Source: an uncultured Eubacteriales bacterium (GTDB lineage Bacteria; Bacillota; Clostridia; Lachnospirales; Lachnospiraceae). Taken from it: a stretch of 6,662 nt of DNA. Positions 6,130-6,662 of this stretch are shown here, in pieces (positions within the stretch are counted from its first letter, which is position 1; each line of letters opens with the position of its first letter). The notes under the pieces were generated by a model. That model was not told the origin of the DNA and did no database searches. It was given only the letters and a program-made list of their open reading frames with translations. The translations under genes and the position numbers were made by a program. Where the stretch lies: positions 1-6,662 of the forward strand of contig CASEDW010000185.1 in assembly GCA_949286775.1 (NCBI GenBank), given 5' to 3'.

Positions 6130-6165
6130 TAAAAATGACGGCAGAGACGTAAATCCTGCCGTCAT
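6130..6165 (-). terminator. Intrinsic terminator between hisI and dus
   Basis: On the minus strand a perfect 10-bp stem, ATGACGGCAG (6165-6156) with CTGCCGTCAT (6144-6135), encloses an 11-base loop and runs into TTTTT, counting the last stem T and the bases to 6131. It starts seven bases after the hisI stop and should end the histidine transcript. On the other strand there is no T-run, so the direction is clear. The dus start lies only about 24 bases beyond it. Confidence 0.82.
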
Positions 6166-6171
6166 AATTAT

Positions 6172-6513
6172 TCATTTTAAATCTATCAGTCTGTAAAAAC
6201 AGCTCCTGTTTCCTGTATGACATGCCGCTCCGATCTGTTCTACTTTTGCCAGCAGCGTGTCTTTATCGCAGTCGATCCTGAATTCCTTTAAGTGCTGATA
6301 ATGGCCTGAAGTCGCTCCCTTAATCCAGAGCTCGTCTCGGCTTCTTGAATAATAAGTCATCACCTTTGTTTCAAGAGTTTTCTCGAACGCCTCCTGATTC
6401 ATATATGCCATCATCAGTACTTCATTATTACAGGCGTCCTGAACTATGCACGGAATAAGGCCGTTATCAAGCAGTTTGAGATCAGACCATGAAATCTTAT
6501 TTGTTTCTGGCAT
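6172..6513 (-). CDS. hisI: Phosphoribosyl-AMP cyclohydrolase
   Basis: The 113-residue cytosolic enzyme opens the adenine ring of phosphoribosyl-AMP in the third step of histidine synthesis. Visible motifs are MMAYMNQEAF (34-43), YYSRSRDELWIKGATSGH (54-71), the metal site DCDKD (81-85) and ACHTGNRSCFY (97-107). From the family, D81, D83 and D85 bind Mg2+, and C82, C98 and C105 bind Zn2+; all six are present. The length is that of a stand-alone HisI, without the HisE pyrophosphohydrolase domain that is fused in many bacteria. The start ATG shares one base with the hisB stop, and AGGA (6522-6525) inside hisB gives the ribosome site, so translation is coupled. A terminator follows directly. Confidence 0.96.
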   Translation of the reverse strand: MPETNKISWSDLKLLDNGLIPCIVQDACNNEVLMMAYMNQEAFEKTLETKVMTYYSRSRDELWIKGATSGHYQHLKEFRIDCDKDTLLAKVEQIGAACHTGNRSCFYRLIDLK

Positions 6514-6662
6514 TATAATGTTCCTTTCGTTGACAATACGTCGGAAATTCTATCGTCATATTTTGTAGCTTCGTCAAGAGCCCGTCCAAAGGCCTTAAAT
6601 ACGGCCTCCGCTATATGATGGCTGTTTGCACCGTCCAGAAGTTTTATATGTATGTTCATTCC
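6513..6662 (-). CDS. hisB: Imidazoleglycerol-phosphate dehydratase, C-terminal end (runs off the right edge)
   Basis: The last 49 codons are visible on the minus strand. They include NIHIKLLDGANSHHIAEAVF and AFGRALDEAT and end in STKGTL. The SHHxxEAxFKAFxRAL block contributes metal-binding histidines and a glutamate of this Mn2+ enzyme, and the STKGTL ending is typical of HisB. The protein dehydrates imidazoleglycerol phosphate in histidine synthesis. The TAA stop (6515-6513) overlaps the hisI ATG by one base, in the arrangement TAATG. Whether it is fused to a histidinol-phosphatase domain cannot be seen. Confidence 0.95.
   Translation of the reverse strand, partial: GMNIHIKLLDGANSHHIAEAVFKAFGRALDEATKYDDRISDVLSTKGTL

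Overview
This window looks like a stretch of a moderately low-GC Firmicutes chromosome, most likely class Clostridia (Lachnospiraceae-like). The reasons are strong AGGAGG/AGGTGA ribosome binding sites, a tRNA gene without encoded CCA, AT-rich intergenic DNA, a short clostridial-type pyruvate kinase without the extra C-terminal domain, an AzlCD pair, and a clostridial-style MATE transporter and Dus enzyme. That placement is inference from family resemblance; no search was run. Most of it reads as ordinary core chromosome, with no insertion sequence, integrase, CRISPR array or phage gene.

Layout. At the left edge is the N-terminal half of a MATE-family efflux transporter on the minus strand (1-710). 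A tRNA-Thr(UGU) gene follows on the plus strand (881-953) with its own promoter-like sequence, and a strong hairpin plus T-run lies directly behind it. Then come azlC and azlD (1032-2051, plus), which encode the two subunits of a branched-chain amino-acid exporter. azlD runs 11 bp into the 3' end of a convergent minus-strand gene (2041-2847) that encodes a divergent member of the Thg1 / Thg1-like (3'-5' tRNA nucleotidyltransferase) family. That gene is divergent from pyk (pyruvate kinase, 3005-4456, plus), which has a near-consensus promoter and a leader of about 88 nt. A short intergenic region with two tandem stem-loops separates pyk from a minus-strand block.

The minus-strand block, in transcription order from the right edge, is hisB (3' end only), hisI, an intrinsic terminator, dus (tRNA-dihydrouridine synthase) and a Nudix hydrolase. 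hisB and hisI share one base and must be translationally linked histidine-biosynthesis genes. dus and the Nudix gene are 24 bp apart and are probably co-transcribed. Between hisI and dus sits a perfect 10-bp stem with a T-run, leaving almost no room for a separate dus promoter.

The most unusual item is the Thg1-like protein. It keeps the family's recognisable scaffold blocks but lacks the conserved acidic residues that hold the catalytic metals, so it may be a pseudoenzyme or have an altered chemistry. The other points of interest are regulatory: terminators placed immediately in front of azlCD and dus, a possible switchable structure at the pyk ribosome binding site, and the paired stem-loops after pyk. 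No multi-gene novel system is evident.
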